Assembly: GCA_018821535.1 (NCBI GenBank)
Contig: JAHJLV010000041.1
Coordinates: 62,001 to 126,000 of the forward strand
Origin: Pseudomonadota bacterium
GTDB taxonomy: Bacteria; Desulfobacterota; Desulfobacteria; Desulfobacterales; Desulfobacteraceae
DNA: 64,000 bases
Direction: 5' to 3'
The notes under the pieces are model-generated. The model was not told the origin of the DNA. It did not search any database and saw only the letters and a list, made by a program, of their open reading frames with translations. Below, one piece after another: positions 25,883 to 35,683 of the stretch; position 1 is the stretch's first letter; each line of letters begins with the position of its first letter. The position numbers were made by a program, and so were the translations under genes.

Positions 25883-27664
25883 TTGAAACAAAGTGATATG
25901 TATTCCAAGGAAGAGGGCTTTTTTAAGGATAAGAAAAAGACCTATTCTGTCCAGTCGGTAAAAAGAATCGTCTACTCAACCGATGCCAGGGATTTTGGTC
26001 AGGCCGCCAGAAGTGTTCCCTGTCAGGAGGCGTGTCCTGCAAAAACCAATATCCCCGGATATATCCGCTGCATTCATGATAAGCGGTACGGGCGGGCATA
26101 TGAACTGAACCGCATGGCAAATATTCTGCCCGGTGTCCTGGGCAGGATCTGTTCAAGACCCTGTGAGGCTGCCTGCCGCCATGGAGAGCCGGATAACGGT
26201 ACAAGTGTCGGTATCTGTCATTTGAAGCGCGCCTGTGCGGATTTAAAACCAGCATCCCACAAAATTATTGAAGGGCTTTACAGTCCAACGGATAAAAAAG
26301 TGGCGGTTATCGGTTCCGGGCCTGCAGGGCTTGCCGCAGCTCACGATCTGTCAGTTTTCGGGCACAAGGTCATGATCTATGAAGGCCAGGAAAAACCCGG
26401 TGGGATGCTGATGTACGGAATTCCGGAATTCAGGCTGCCAAGAGATCTTTTGATGCTGGAAATCAATAATATTCTTCGCATGGGCATTCAGATCACCACT
26501 GGAAAGAAAATCGGTACAGATATCGCACTTAAAGATCTTGAAAAAGAATACGATGCAGTGGTGGTGGCAACCGGATGCGTGATTCCCCGAAAACTTGGGA
26601 TTGAAGGAGAAGATCTTGAAAATGTCCATAACGGCCTGGAATTTATGGCAGCGGTCAATGAAGGACAGGCTCCCTATGTCGGCAAAAAAGTGGCAGTGAT
26701 CGGCGCAGGGTTCACCGCGGTGGACTGTGCGAGATCTGCTGTCCGCTTAGGGGCTTCCGATGTCAGTTTGAATATCCGTAAAACCCAGGAATACATGCGC
26801 ATTGATGAAAGTGAAAAACATGAAGCTGCTTTTGAAGGCATTTTGACAAACAGTCTGATCCAGCCCTCAAGAATCATCGGGGACGGTAAAAAAGTGACAG
26901 GAATTGAATTTGTCCGTACCCGTATGGAAAAAACAGATACTCCACCGTTCAGAACGTCAGTCCTGATCAAGGATTCTCAATTTACTGTTCAGGTGGATTC
27001 GGTCATTGCCGCCCTGGGACAGGGCCCGGATGCGGACGGGATATCAAGGGATTTGAAGAAATTAAAATCCCTTGGGGACCTGGCATGGAAAGGTAAGGTT
27101 TTTGCCACCGGGGATTTTGTGACCGGATCAACGGATGTGATTACTGCCATTGCAGGGGCAAGAAAATGTGCAAGACTTGTGGATGAAAAGCTGATCGGGG
27201 AAAAACGCCGCCAGACAGTGGTCCGGCTTGAAGATCATAAAACAACGGATCGGCCGAGAGCCTATGATTTTATTTCAAGGCGTGAAATGAATACCATTGA
27301 TATGGAAAAACGGCTTGAGAATCCAGCCAATGAGGTGGAAACAGGCTTTGATGAGACCCGGGCATTTGAAGAATCCAAACGGTGTTATCTGTGTAACCTC
27401 AAATATGAGATTGATCCGCTGGCCTGCATTTATTGTTCTGCCTGTATTGATGTGGCGCCCAAAGATTGTATCAAGATGATCCGAAATATTCCGTTGAATG
27501 ATGACGGAAGCTATGGTGACTATGAAGAGACATCTGACTGGAATGATGTGGTGTCCATCACCATTGAAAATGCAGCCTGCATTCGCTGCGGACAATGCCT
27601 GGCAGTGTGTCCCATGGACTGCATCAGTGTGACAAAAACCGAACTCATTGAAATTGATATTTAG
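25883..27664 (+). CDS. GltD-like NAD(P)-dependent oxidoreductase with C-terminal 4Fe-4S ferredoxin domain
   Basis: 593 residues. The N-terminus has the Cys motif of glutamate synthase small subunits and related proteins (CQEACPAKTNIPGYIRC and CSRPCEAACRHG, binding two 4Fe-4S clusters). Next come an FAD-binding GxGxxG site (VIGSGPAGLAAAHDL), an NAD(P) site (VIGAGFTAVDCAR) and the GltD-type ATGDFVTGSTDVITAIAGAR. The C-terminus adds a ferredoxin domain (CIYCSACIDVAPKDC and CIRCGQCLAVCPMDC). It likely passes electrons between ferredoxin and NAD(P)H for the 2-oxoacid oxidoreductase encoded downstream. No glutamate synthase large subunit is adjacent. Start is either TTG 25883 or ATG 25898. Confidence 0.85.
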   Translation: MKQSDMYSKEEGFFKDKKKTYSVQSVKRIVYSTDARDFGQAARSVPCQEACPAKTNIPGYIRCIHDKRYGRAYELNRMANILPGVLGRICSRPCEAACRHGEPDNGTSVGICHLKRACADLKPASHKIIEGLYSPTDKKVAVIGSGPAGLAAAHDLSVFGHKVMIYEGQEKPGGMLMYGIPEFRLPRDLLMLEINNILRMGIQITTGKKIGTDIALKDLEKEYDAVVVATGCVIPRKLGIEGEDLENVHNGLEFMAAVNEGQAPYVGKKVAVIGAGFTAVDCARSAVRLGASDVSLNIRKTQEYMRIDESEKHEAAFEGILTNSLIQPSRIIGDGKKVTGIEFVRTRMEKTDTPPFRTSVLIKDSQFTVQVDSVIAALGQGPDADGISRDLKKLKSLGDLAWKGKVFATGDFVTGSTDVITAIAGARKCARLVDEKLIGEKRRQTVVRLEDHKTTDRPRAYDFISRREMNTIDMEKRLENPANEVETGFDETRAFEESKRCYLCNLKYEIDPLACIYCSACIDVAPKDCIKMIRNIPLNDDGSYGDYEETSDWNDVVSITIENAACIRCGQCLAVCPMDCISVTKTELIEIDI

Positions 27665-27679
27665 TGTATTGGAGGAATA

Positions 27680-28708
27680 ATGTCGTCACAAGACCATTAT
27701 GTCATCATCGGGAACGGCCCGGCAGGAAATCATGCTGCAGCGGTTCTGCGAAAAAAGGATAAAGAGGCCAGAGTTTCAATTATCTCCGATGAGTGCATCC
27801 CTTATTATTATAAGCCTAAATTGACCGGATTTATTACCGGAAGTGTCCCCAGAGAAGATCTTCTGGTGCTTTCCCTTGAATCCTATGCCAGGGAAAATAT
27901 CCGGGTTCGGCTGGGACAGAAAGTTGAACGTGTTGATGTGGATTCTAAAACGCTTCATTTTTCCCATATGGAAAAAATTCAATATACAAAGCTTGTGATT
28001 GCTTCGGGCAGTGACTCGCGGATGCTGCCTTCAATGGAACCCTATGAATGGGCCTTGAAATTTGTGACATCCTATACCGATGTAATGGAATATAAAGACC
28101 AGATTAAAAATGCACAAGAGATTTTTATTTTTGGCGGAGATTTTGTGGGATTCAAATTCCTGAGAATGCTGGATGCCATGGGAAAAAAAGTCAGCATCCT
28201 GATTTATCCCCATGCGTTCTGGCCCTATAATCTGTCAGATGAGATGCTGGATCAGGTTGTGGCAAATTTATCAAAAACCCGGGTTCAGGTGATTGTTAAA
28301 GACGATATTAAAGATATCAAGGGGAGTCCGGGCGCATACCGGATAAAAACCTGTAACGGGATTGAGAAAAAAGCGGATCTGATTTTTTCTTTTAACGGGA
28401 TGACACCGAATATTGATTTTATAAAGGGCTCGGGCATTGATTATGATCACGGTATTCTGGTGGATGAATATTTAAAGACCACTGTGGACGATGTTTATGC
28501 CTGCGGGTCCTGCGCCCAGATTTATAATCCGGCGATAAAGGCATATACCGTCACCATTGGCTGGCCCAATGCCGTAAACCAGGGGGAAGTGGCAGCGCTG
28601 AATCTTCTGGGAGATCATAAGGTGATAACCTCTGTCGGCAGAAAATATTTTGATCTTGAAGGGGTGAAAATAAAGACCACCTGGTGGAAGAATATTGAGG
28701 ATGAGTGA
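27680..28708 (+). CDS. FAD-dependent pyridine-nucleotide oxidoreductase
   Basis: 342 residues. An FAD-binding Rossmann motif (YVIIGNGPAGNHAAAVL) is followed by YYYKPKLTGFITG, which resembles the YYRPxLxxxxxG segment of NirB N-termini and NADH:rubredoxin reductases. The second dinucleotide site is degenerate (IFGGDFVGFKFL in place of GxGxxG), and the FAD-closing motif is DVYACGSCAQI. The weak NAD site may mean an altered electron donor. It sits 15 bases after the GltD-like gene, with a GGAGG ribosome binding site, and is probably cotranscribed with korAB. Confidence 0.82.
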   Translation: MSSQDHYVIIGNGPAGNHAAAVLRKKDKEARVSIISDECIPYYYKPKLTGFITGSVPREDLLVLSLESYARENIRVRLGQKVERVDVDSKTLHFSHMEKIQYTKLVIASGSDSRMLPSMEPYEWALKFVTSYTDVMEYKDQIKNAQEIFIFGGDFVGFKFLRMLDAMGKKVSILIYPHAFWPYNLSDEMLDQVVANLSKTRVQVIVKDDIKDIKGSPGAYRIKTCNGIEKKADLIFSFNGMTPNIDFIKGSGIDYDHGILVDEYLKTTVDDVYACGSCAQIYNPAIKAYTVTIGWPNAVNQGEVAALNLLGDHKVITSVGRKYFDLEGVKIKTTWWKNIEDE

Positions 28709-28743
28709 TAACGATTAATGTGCACACATAAGGATGATGATCC

Positions 28744-30504
28744 ATGAAAGAAGTGAATATTGTAATTGAAATTTGCGGCAGTGCAGGGGAGGGTACGATA
28801 TCTGCCGGAGAGATTTTAAGCCGGTTCATGAGTTCACAGGGGTTTGAAATCATGTCGTTTGATTCATATCCTGCAGAAATCAGAGGGTTTGGAAAATGCG
28901 TGGCCCATACCCGTATCAGTTCAAATCCCATTTATTCACCGGGCAAACAGGCCGATGTACTGATTTCTTTAAATGACAAGCATTCCATCTCCCAGTTGTC
29001 TGCATTAAAAGAAAACGGGGTTTTAATATATGACAGTCAGCCCACAAAACCCCACCAGGAAGACAACAGTGTTGCCGGACGGGCAAACCCTGGCACTATT
29101 CCCTACGGTGTTCCTTTGGGCATGCTTGCCCAGAAGGCCACGGGAAATACACGGGGAAGAAATATGGTGGCCCTGGGAGCGCTTTCCTGTCTGTTTCATC
29201 TGGACAAGGATGCATTTACAGAGTCTATCAAGGCCCGGTATGGTAAAAAAAAGCAAATCGTGATTGATTCAAATGTGAATTCCTTTCTGGAAGGATTCAA
29301 CTGGGCAAAAGAGAATCTTAAAAAAGCAGATGCCCATTCTTTTGAAGATGTCAAACGGCCAAAGCACAAAGAAAAACTGATCCTTAACGGTAATCAGCTG
29401 GTTGCCCGGGCAGCGCTGGATGCAAACCTGACATTTTATGCAGGATATCCCATTACACCTGCCACCAAGATTATGGAAATTCTGAGCAAGGAACTTCCCA
29501 GGCATGGAGGGGTGTTATTGCAGACCGAAGATGAGATTGCAGCCATCGGAGCGGTTATTGGCGCAGGGTTTGGCGGTAAAAGAGCCATGACAGGCACATC
29601 CGGTCCCGGATTTGCGCTGATGACTGAATTTACAGGACTTTCTGTCATGGCCGAAGTCCCGGCAGTGATTATTAATTCTCAAAGAGGCGGGCCATCCACG
29701 GGCATGCCGACCAAAACCGAGCAGAGTGATTTTAATGCAGCGCTTTTCAGTGGAACCGGGGATTGTCCGCGGGTGGTGCTTGCCCCCACGGATACAAAAT
29801 CCTGCTATGATGCGACGGTCCTGGCACTGTATATTGCAGAAAAATATCAGACACTGGTGGTGCTGCTGCTGGATTTTTTCCTGTCCAACAGTATTAAAAA
29901 TATTGATGTGCCCAGAAAACCGGCTAAAAAATATCTGAATGCCAATATTGCCCCGAAAGCGGATGAGCTTAAGGATTATAAAAGATACAGGTTTACCAAA
30001 AATGGTATTTCGCCAAGATCCATACCCGGTACACCCGGCGGTGTCTTTTTTGCCACAGGGCTTGAACATGATGAATATGGACGGCCGAATTATTCTGAAA
30101 CAGGGCATCTGGCCATGACCCAGAAGCGGTTTGATAAATACCGGTCTGTGCTTTCAGAAGCGCCAAAGCCCCAAATGGTGATCAGTGAACAAGGTGAATA
30201 TGATATCGGGGTGATCTCCTGGGGATCGTCAGCAGGCGCAGCTCACGAAGCCGTGATGACAGCACGCAAAGAAGGAATCAATGCGGCTTCTTTCAGCTCT
30301 GTCATGCTATCCCCCTTCCCTGAATCAGCAATGATCGAGTTCAGTCATACATGCAAAAAAATCCTGATTCCGGAATTGAATTTTTCAGGGCAGTTTGCGG
30401 ATTTTGCGGCCGGTATTTTAAAAAGACCTGTGGAAAAACTGAATTTTATTACCGGCCGCCCCATGGCGTCAGAGGATATTCTTCAAAAAATGAGGGAAAT
30501 GTAA
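28744..30504 (+). CDS. korA: 2-oxoacid:ferredoxin oxidoreductase, fused gamma-alpha subunit
   Basis: 586 residues. The first 190 are the gamma domain (IEICGSAGEGTISAGEIL at its start). A linker leads to the alpha subunit (NQLVARAALDANLTFYAGYP ITPATKIMEIL, read across two blocks), which has the GGPSTGMPTKTEQSD signature of 2-oxoglutarate/2-oxoacid ferredoxin oxidoreductases. The enzyme decarboxylates a 2-oxoacid to acyl-CoA and reduces ferredoxin. In sulfate reducers that oxidise acetate through the citric acid cycle, the 2-oxoglutarate enzyme is central; substrate choice here is inference. The gene ends one base into the beta-subunit start codon. Confidence 0.88.
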   Translation: MKEVNIVIEICGSAGEGTISAGEILSRFMSSQGFEIMSFDSYPAEIRGFGKCVAHTRISSNPIYSPGKQADVLISLNDKHSISQLSALKENGVLIYDSQPTKPHQEDNSVAGRANPGTIPYGVPLGMLAQKATGNTRGRNMVALGALSCLFHLDKDAFTESIKARYGKKKQIVIDSNVNSFLEGFNWAKENLKKADAHSFEDVKRPKHKEKLILNGNQLVARAALDANLTFYAGYPITPATKIMEILSKELPRHGGVLLQTEDEIAAIGAVIGAGFGGKRAMTGTSGPGFALMTEFTGLSVMAEVPAVIINSQRGGPSTGMPTKTEQSDFNAALFSGTGDCPRVVLAPTDTKSCYDATVLALYIAEKYQTLVVLLLDFFLSNSIKNIDVPRKPAKKYLNANIAPKADELKDYKRYRFTKNGISPRSIPGTPGGVFFATGLEHDEYGRPNYSETGHLAMTQKRFDKYRSVLSEAPKPQMVISEQGEYDIGVISWGSSAGAAHEAVMTARKEGINAASFSSVMLSPFPESAMIEFSHTCKKILIPELNFSGQFADFAAGILKRPVEKLNFITGRPMASEDILQKMREM

Positions 30505-31349
30505 TGGAATCGATCAAAGAAGCATATTTGGATGAAAAACTGGAAACCGTCCGGCAGGGTGATTTTTTAAAATACCGTTCAAAAGATCTTCCGACATGGT
30601 GCCCGGGGTGCGGGTATTTCGGGATTATTGACGCCTGGTATAAGGCCTGCCGGGAAATGGAACTCAAACATGAAGACATTGTCGCTGTCAGCGGTATCGG
30701 CTGTGCCGGCCGAACGCCGATATTTTTAAATTCCTATGGGTTTCATACTCTTCACGGACGCTCCATTCCCGTGGCCTGCGGATTGAAGCTTGCAAGAGAA
30801 GACCTGACCGTGTTTGCCTTTGCCGGGGACGGGGATGCCCTGGGGATCGGAGGAGGCCATCTGCCCCATGTAGCACGTAAGAATATCAATCTTACTTTTT
30901 TACTGTTTGATAATTCGATTTATGGCTTAACCAAGGGGCAGTCTTCTTCAACCACGCCGTTTGAAATGAAAACCTCTTCTCATCCGGTGGGTAATCCGGA
31001 TACGCCGCTGAATCCGATAAAGCTTGCTCTGGCATATGACACTTCTTTTGTGGCCAGGGGATATGCAGGTGATCCTGAAGGATTAAAAGAGATTATAAAA
31101 GCTGCGACCCTGCATCAGGGATTCAGTTTTATCCATATTCTCACCCCCTGTGTTACCTTTGACAAGGAAAACAAAACCTGGAAAAATTTAAAAGAAAAGG
31201 TTCACACCCTGACACCGGGAATACATGAGCAGGATATGGAAGCTGCCATGCGGATTGCGCAGAATGACCAATACGGGGTAGGGATTATTTTTCACGATAA
31301 GAACAGACCGCATTATCAGGATGTTTTACGCAGTATGAATAAATCCTGA
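30504..31349 (+). CDS. korB: 2-oxoacid:ferredoxin oxidoreductase, beta (thiamine diphosphate) subunit
   Basis: 281 residues binding thiamine diphosphate: WCPGCGYFGIIDAWY at the N-terminus, GIGCAGRTPIFLNSYGFHTLHGR, then the GDGDALGIGGGH cofactor motif with downstream NSIYGLTKGQ. The true start is ATG 30504, overlapping the korA stop as TAATG; the longer frame from 30351 lies inside korA. No cluster-binding Cys set beyond the KorB ones is visible, so ferredoxin domains are supplied by partners such as the GltD-like protein. A strong terminator follows. Confidence 0.9.
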   Translation: MESIKEAYLDEKLETVRQGDFLKYRSKDLPTWCPGCGYFGIIDAWYKACREMELKHEDIVAVSGIGCAGRTPIFLNSYGFHTLHGRSIPVACGLKLAREDLTVFAFAGDGDALGIGGGHLPHVARKNINLTFLLFDNSIYGLTKGQSSSTTPFEMKTSSHPVGNPDTPLNPIKLALAYDTSFVARGYAGDPEGLKEIIKAATLHQGFSFIHILTPCVTFDKENKTWKNLKEKVHTLTPGIHEQDMEAAMRIAQNDQYGVGIIFHDKNRPHYQDVLRSMNKS

Positions 31350-31357
31350 TTTTATAT

Positions 31358-31387
31358 AAAAACGGGGGAAATGATCCCCCGTTTTTA
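31358..31387 (+). terminator. Rho-independent terminator after korB
   Basis: AAAACGGGGG and CCCCCGTTTT pair around the loop AAATGAT, with a T-run on the 3' side. By symmetry it can also serve the convergent minus-strand gene ending at 31396. Confidence 0.85.
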
Positions 31388-31395
31388 TATTGGAC

Positions 31396-31941
31396 TTATT
31401 TTTTCTGCAGTATGGACGTGATGGTTTCATATGAAAACCCCTGGGAAAGCTTATTTTCCTCAGATGGCAGCATTTTTTTCAAAGGGCTGTGGCTGGAACC
31501 GCTGTAAGCTTTAATTCTGTCATTGCTGAATTTTATCTGGTAGCTCGGCCTGATTCCTTTTCCGGTTGAACTGAAATATACAGTGGCGGCTTTATCTTCC
31601 GCAAGATTTTCAGTTATCTTTTTTATGAAAAGCTTTGAAAGCTGTCCCACCTGTTTTTCATCCCAGCTTATGGGCTCGGCGTTATCGGTTGATCTTGATT
31701 TCTTTTTGGGCTTCAATTTTGAAATAAACGTTGACAGCGCATCAACCTTTAAACTTAAGTTTTTAACAGAGCGTTGCTGTATTTCTCCTTCGGCCTGAGG
31801 CGTGAGTTTTTCAAGTTTTGAAGAGATTATTTCATAACCTTCGGCCGAGGCTTCAAGGTCTTTATCATCAATCAATATATTGATATCTTTATACATTTGG
31901 TTTATTGCCTGCCTGGATTGCCGGAATTTATCAGGATCCAT
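31396..31941 (-). CDS. Hypothetical protein, charged and helical
   Basis: 181 residues, not recognised. The first 90 residues are predicted helical with heptad-like charge (YEIISSKLEKLTPQAEGEIQ); a Lys/Ser-rich linker (KPKKKSRSTD) joins a C-terminal domain of mixed character (ATVYFSSTGKGIRPSYQIKF). No signal peptide or membrane segment, so probably cytoplasmic. The start is well supported by AAGGAGG at normal spacing. It is a monocistronic gene between the korB terminator and a divergent small gene. Confidence 0.65.
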   Translation of the reverse strand: MDPDKFRQSRQAINQMYKDINILIDDKDLEASAEGYEIISSKLEKLTPQAEGEIQQRSVKNLSLKVDALSTFISKLKPKKKSRSTDNAEPISWDEKQVGQLSKLFIKKITENLAEDKAATVYFSSTGKGIRPSYQIKFSNDRIKAYSGSSHSPLKKMLPSEENKLSQGFSYETITSILQKK

Positions 31942-32212
31942 TTATCCTCCTTGTCTAAAATTGATACATTTTTTAAAAACTTGTCAGACGTTTATAAATA
32001 AAATGCCATCTGATTTAATGCAGTAATTAAAAATACTGAGCCATTCAAAGGACAGAAAAGGATAATCGTATTCTTTCCGGCCCTATTTTATCAAGGGTAC
32101 ACTGACTGGTGGAAGAATACAAGGCCTTGAAAAAAAATGAATATTGAAATAGGATGAAAATCCCTGTTACCAGAGGGTGCTCGCAGGTCATCTTTTTTTT
32201 AAGGAAAACATT

Positions 32213-32398
32213 ATGGACAGGTCAGCTCAGATTCAGGAAATAAAAACCAGGATGGCAACGCTTGAATCTCTTATTGAGCAAACAAAAGCCCGGCTCCCGG
32301 CCCATTCCACAAAACCGCCGGTAATGATGGATCTGCTTCAATATGAGGATGAATATGATGTCCTGTTAAAAAAACTGAATGAAATAAAGAGCGCTTAA
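32213..32398 (+). CDS. Small coiled-coil protein, hypothetical
   Basis: 61 residues. Two helices (IQEIKTRMATLESLIEQTKA and LLQYEDEYDVLLKKLNEIK) are joined by a Pro-rich turn, giving a likely helical hairpin. No family recognised. I choose ATG 32213, preceded by AAGGAAA, over the ORF start at 32177. About 270 bases separate it from the divergent neighbour, with nothing recognisable in them. It converges on the chemoreceptor gene. Confidence 0.6.
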   Translation: MDRSAQIQEIKTRMATLESLIEQTKARLPAHSTKPPVMMDLLQYEDEYDVLLKKLNEIKSA

Positions 32399-32451
32399 AC
32401 CTTTAAAATATAAAAAATGCAGGCTTAAACGCTCTTTGTTTATGCTTGATT

Positions 32452-34422
32452 TCAGATGATGAATTTTCCAACCGTACCATTTAATTTGGTGGCAAGATCA
32501 GACAGGTGTTCTGCATTTTCCTTTACTTTTGCACTGCTGCTGGTCATGTTTTCTGCAGCCTGGGTGACTTCTGAGATTTCTTTTGCAATATCCATTGCTA
32601 CGGCATGGCTTTCACCGACATTATCATTTACATTGGCAATGCCCTGGGAGGCCTGGGCCACATTGCCTGCAATTTCCTGGGTGGTTGCGGACTGCTCTTC
32701 CACCGCTGTTGCAATTTGTGAGACAATGAGATCCACCTCATTGACAACATTGGTGATATTGCCAATTTGTTCCACTGTTTCATGGGTTGAAGATTGGATT
32801 GAACTGACCTGTCGTTTGATTTCTCCGGTTGCCTTTGCGGTCTGCTGCGCCAGGGCTTTGATTTCATTGGCGACAACGGCAAAGCCTTTACCGGCTTCTC
32901 CGGCCCGGGCAGCTTCAATAGTGGCATTAAGAGCCAGAAGATTTACCTGTTCGGAAATTCCAGTGATGGCTTCAACCACCTTGCCGATTTCCTGGGCAGC
33001 TTTGCCCAGCTCATCCACCTGGTTTGACGCTTGCTTGGAATTTTGAACAGCATTATTTGTTACGCTTCTTGCCTTTTCAGCATTCCGGGCAATTTCACTG
33101 ATCGTGACACTCATTTCCTCTGTTGCTGATGCCACCATATTGACATTGGAAGAAGCTTCTTCCATGGTGGTGGCAACCCTGCCCATATTGGTGCTCATTT
33201 CTTCTGATGCTGAAGCAACAGACAAAGCCCGGTCAGTTGTTTCTCCGGTTCCCTTGGAAAGCTCTGTGGATATGGTATACAGGTCACTGCTGGACTGTTG
33301 GAGCTGCCCGGCATTTTCAGAGACCTCTTTAATGATGTCCTGCATTTTGGCGATAAATACATTAAACCATTTGGCAAGATCTCCGACTTCATCCTGACTG
33401 ACAACTTCCAGGCGTTTGGTCAGATCCCCTTCTCCCTGGGCTGCATCTTTGAGCCCTTCAACAACACTGTTGATCGGATTGGAAACAGACAGACAGATCA
33501 GGTAAATGATAAAGGCTGCAATAATGACGGATATCAGGGTTACCAGCAGGTTTATTTTGCCCAGTTTTTTGGCAGGGGCCAGAACTTCGCTGTTGTCCAT
33601 GGTGACTGCGATCCGCCAGGGGGTTGAAGGAAGCTGTTTAAACGCTGCCCATTTTTTGGCTCCCTTATATTCGTAAGGATAGTGCCCTTCTGTAAGCGGG
33701 TTGTATTTGGCAAAGTCAGGACTTGTGCTCAAATCATAGGTCAGTTCCATTTCCCTGACCGGATGGGCAATGATCAGTCCTTCATTTTTGTATAGATATG
33801 CATAGCCGGTTTTTCCCACTTTGATTCTGTCAATGAACAGTTCATCAATTTTGGAAATTTCAATGATACTGACAATCACACCCGGAGATTTTCCTTCTGC
33901 AGTTAACCGGGATGCAAGGATGAGTTCCGGCACTCCGGTGGCTGGATTTTTTTCCAGATGGGAGGTGGATTTTGCACCGTCCATAATGGTTTTAAAATAC
34001 AGGCTGTCTTTTATGTTTTCATTGCCGATAATATCCGGTTCTGCGGCCGCCGTGATATCACCGCTCTCATTGGCCAGAAAAATATTCTGATAATACCCAT
34101 ATCCTGTCTTGAGTTCAGCCAGTTGGGTATTGGCACCTTTTGCAGCCGCCTTTCCCATAAAAGAATCCTGTACGGATTCGATATAGATTTTTTGCTGGGC
34201 CCAGTTTTCAATATCCAGTGAGCGGTCCTTGAGCCATCCGTCCAGCATCAGCGCTGTCAGGGCAGCTGTTTTTTCAAGATCTTTTACCATTGTATCGGTG
34301 AGTGTGTTCTTGGTTGAAATATAAGAGATGGAAGATGCGATACCCATGCCCAGCAATATGAGCACTATGGTGGGAATTAAAAACTTGTTTCTCAGCTTGA
34401 GTCTGTGCCACATGTTAACCAT
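32452..34422 (-). CDS. Methyl-accepting chemotaxis protein with periplasmic Cache-type sensor
   Basis: 656 residues. A transmembrane helix near residue 12-32, a periplasmic sensor of about 250 residues with the dCache-like [18 protein letters not shown], a second membrane helix ([20 protein letters not shown]), a HAMP domain, and a long cytoplasmic coiled coil with the chemoreceptor hairpin tip ([33 protein letters not shown], read across). It would control CheA in response to a small ligand. No CheR-binding pentapeptide is present at the C-terminus. An ABC-type binding protein gene lies directly upstream in the same direction. Confidence 0.92.
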   Translation of the reverse strand: MVNMWHRLKLRNKFLIPTIVLILLGMGIASSISYISTKNTLTDTMVKDLEKTAALTALMLDGWLKDRSLDIENWAQQKIYIESVQDSFMGKAAAKGANTQLAELKTGYGYYQNIFLANESGDITAAAEPDIIGNENIKDSLYFKTIMDGAKSTSHLEKNPATGVPELILASRLTAEGKSPGVIVSIIEISKIDELFIDRIKVGKTGYAYLYKNEGLIIAHPVREMELTYDLSTSPDFAKYNPLTEGHYPYEYKGAKKWAAFKQLPSTPWRIAVTMDNSEVLAPAKKLGKINLLVTLISVIIAAFIIYLICLSVSNPINSVVEGLKDAAQGEGDLTKRLEVVSQDEVGDLAKWFNVFIAKMQDIIKEVSENAGQLQQSSSDLYTISTELSKGTGETTDRALSVASASEEMSTNMGRVATTMEEASSNVNMVASATEEMSVTISEIARNAEKARSVTNNAVQNSKQASNQVDELGKAAQEIGKVVEAITGISEQVNLLALNATIEAARAGEAGKGFAVVANEIKALAQQTAKATGEIKRQVSSIQSSTHETVEQIGNITNVVNEVDLIVSQIATAVEEQSATTQEIAGNVAQASQGIANVNDNVGESHAVAMDIAKEISEVTQAAENMTSSSAKVKENAEHLSDLATKLNGTVGKFII

Positions 34423-34518
34423 AAGGGTTTCTCCTTTATCTTCCTTTTTTAATTACGATTGCCATGAATTTTCTTCTTACCATCAAATAAGGATTAGATC
34501 ATCAAAAAAATAAATGAG

Positions 34519-34555
34519 CAAGACGCTGGCTAAGAAAACTGAAGCCAGCGTCTTG
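34519..34555 (-). terminator. Terminator of the ABC substrate-binding gene
   Basis: CAAGACGCTGGCT and AGCCAGCGTCTTG form a perfect 13-bp stem with an 11-base loop. On the minus strand it is followed by a T-rich tract (A-run 34503-34514 on the plus strand). It lies between the binding-protein gene and the chemoreceptor gene, so the two are probably separate transcripts. Confidence 0.75.
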
Positions 34556-34586
34556 AATTTTATCAGATTACATATTTTTACAGGAC

Positions 34587-35579
34587 TTATTCATACACTT
34601 TTTCTGCTGAAGATAAAATATCATACGGGATTTCAAGTTTATACTTCTGTGCGGTTTTTGCGTTGATAACCAGTTTGCCTTTTTTGCTGGGCACATAGGG
34701 GATATCAGCAGGTGCGGTTCCATTTAATATTTTTTTGGCAACTTCGGCAGCATTTACGCCAAGCGCATTTTCCGAAGTAACAATGGCATAAAGCGCACCA
34801 GCTTCAACATCGGTTTCTGTTGCACCCACAACCGGAACTTTGGAATTGGCAACGGTCCAAGCGGTGACTTCTGTTCTTGGAAGTATTTTGTCACCCTGGG
34901 TTATTCTGCTGGTGTCTGCCAGATAGATAAAATCTTCCGGGAATTCTTTGACAGTCTTTTCCCATTCCTCAAAGGTATTTAACAGATACATTTCCTTGTA
35001 TTGTACTCCTGATGCAGCCTTGAGTTTGTCTGCACCGGCAAACAGGTATTTTCTGACCCCTTCCATGGAGGGGCTTGATTTGCTGATCAAGGCTACGGTT
35101 TTTGCTCCGAAGAGTTTATTGGCCAGCGCCCAGATATCTGCAGCATATGAAACCCGGGTGACGCCTGTGATGTTGGATTTTGGCAGACCCAGGCTGGCGG
35201 GGTTGCCGAAAACATAGGAGAAGACCACAGGGATGGTATCAATTTTTGTTCCAATGTTTTTAAGGCAATTGTCATTCAGGACAATCACCAGGTCAGGGGT
35301 GGCAGCTTTTATTTTTTCAACTGTTGTCAGGCTGAGTTTCTCTTTTTCAGCAGGATCGGTTACTGCATCCAGATCAACCCACATGTATTCAGGGACGATA
35401 CCTGCCTCTTTTAAACTGTCATTGATTCCGCCGGTAATCAGAAAATAGCTGGCTTCTTTCCCATTTGCTTCACTGACACCTGCGACAACAATCACTTTTT
35501 TGGCAGCAAATGCCATGTTCGCAAAAAAACTTAATGCCAGCACACAGACAACTAAACATGCGATTTTGATTTTACTCAT
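34587..35579 (-). CDS. ABC transporter substrate-binding protein (ABC_sub_bind family)
   Basis: 330 residues with a Sec signal peptide (cleavage after AFA near residue 25) and the two-lobed periplasmic binding fold of the family once described as tryptophan/uncharacterised ABC substrate-binding proteins: VIVVAGVSEANGKE strand, TPDLVIVLNDNCLKN, PVVFSYVFGNPASLGLPKSN and PVVGATETDVEAGALYAIV. No permease or ATPase gene is adjacent, so it may be an orphan binding protein, possibly presenting a ligand to the chemoreceptor downstream. Ligand unknown. No lipobox is seen. Confidence 0.82.
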   Translation of the reverse strand: MSKIKIACLVVCVLALSFFANMAFAAKKVIVVAGVSEANGKEASYFLITGGINDSLKEAGIVPEYMWVDLDAVTDPAEKEKLSLTTVEKIKAATPDLVIVLNDNCLKNIGTKIDTIPVVFSYVFGNPASLGLPKSNITGVTRVSYAADIWALANKLFGAKTVALISKSSPSMEGVRKYLFAGADKLKAASGVQYKEMYLLNTFEEWEKTVKEFPEDFIYLADTSRITQGDKILPRTEVTAWTVANSKVPVVGATETDVEAGALYAIVTSENALGVNAAEVAKKILNGTAPADIPYVPSKKGKLVINAKTAQKYKLEIPYDILSSAEKVYE

Positions 35580-35647
35580 AAGAATATCCCCTCTTTTGTT
35601 ATGTTATACACCTGGTTGGTTTCATATTTGGCTTGACTGACTGGGAT

Positions 35648-35676
35648 ATAATAAAATGAAGCATATTCATTGTCAA
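35648..35676 (-). promoter_or_regulatory. Sigma-70-type promoter of the ABC substrate-binding gene
   Basis: On the minus strand TTGACA (35671-35676), a 17-base spacer and TATTAT (35648-35653) lie about 70 bases upstream of the start codon. Confidence 0.6.
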
Positions 35677-35683
35677 TGGCAAT

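Noticed and set aside
30351..30503. N-terminal extension of KorB
   Set aside because: It overlaps the end of korA in another frame; the TAATG junction at 30502-30506 marks the start.
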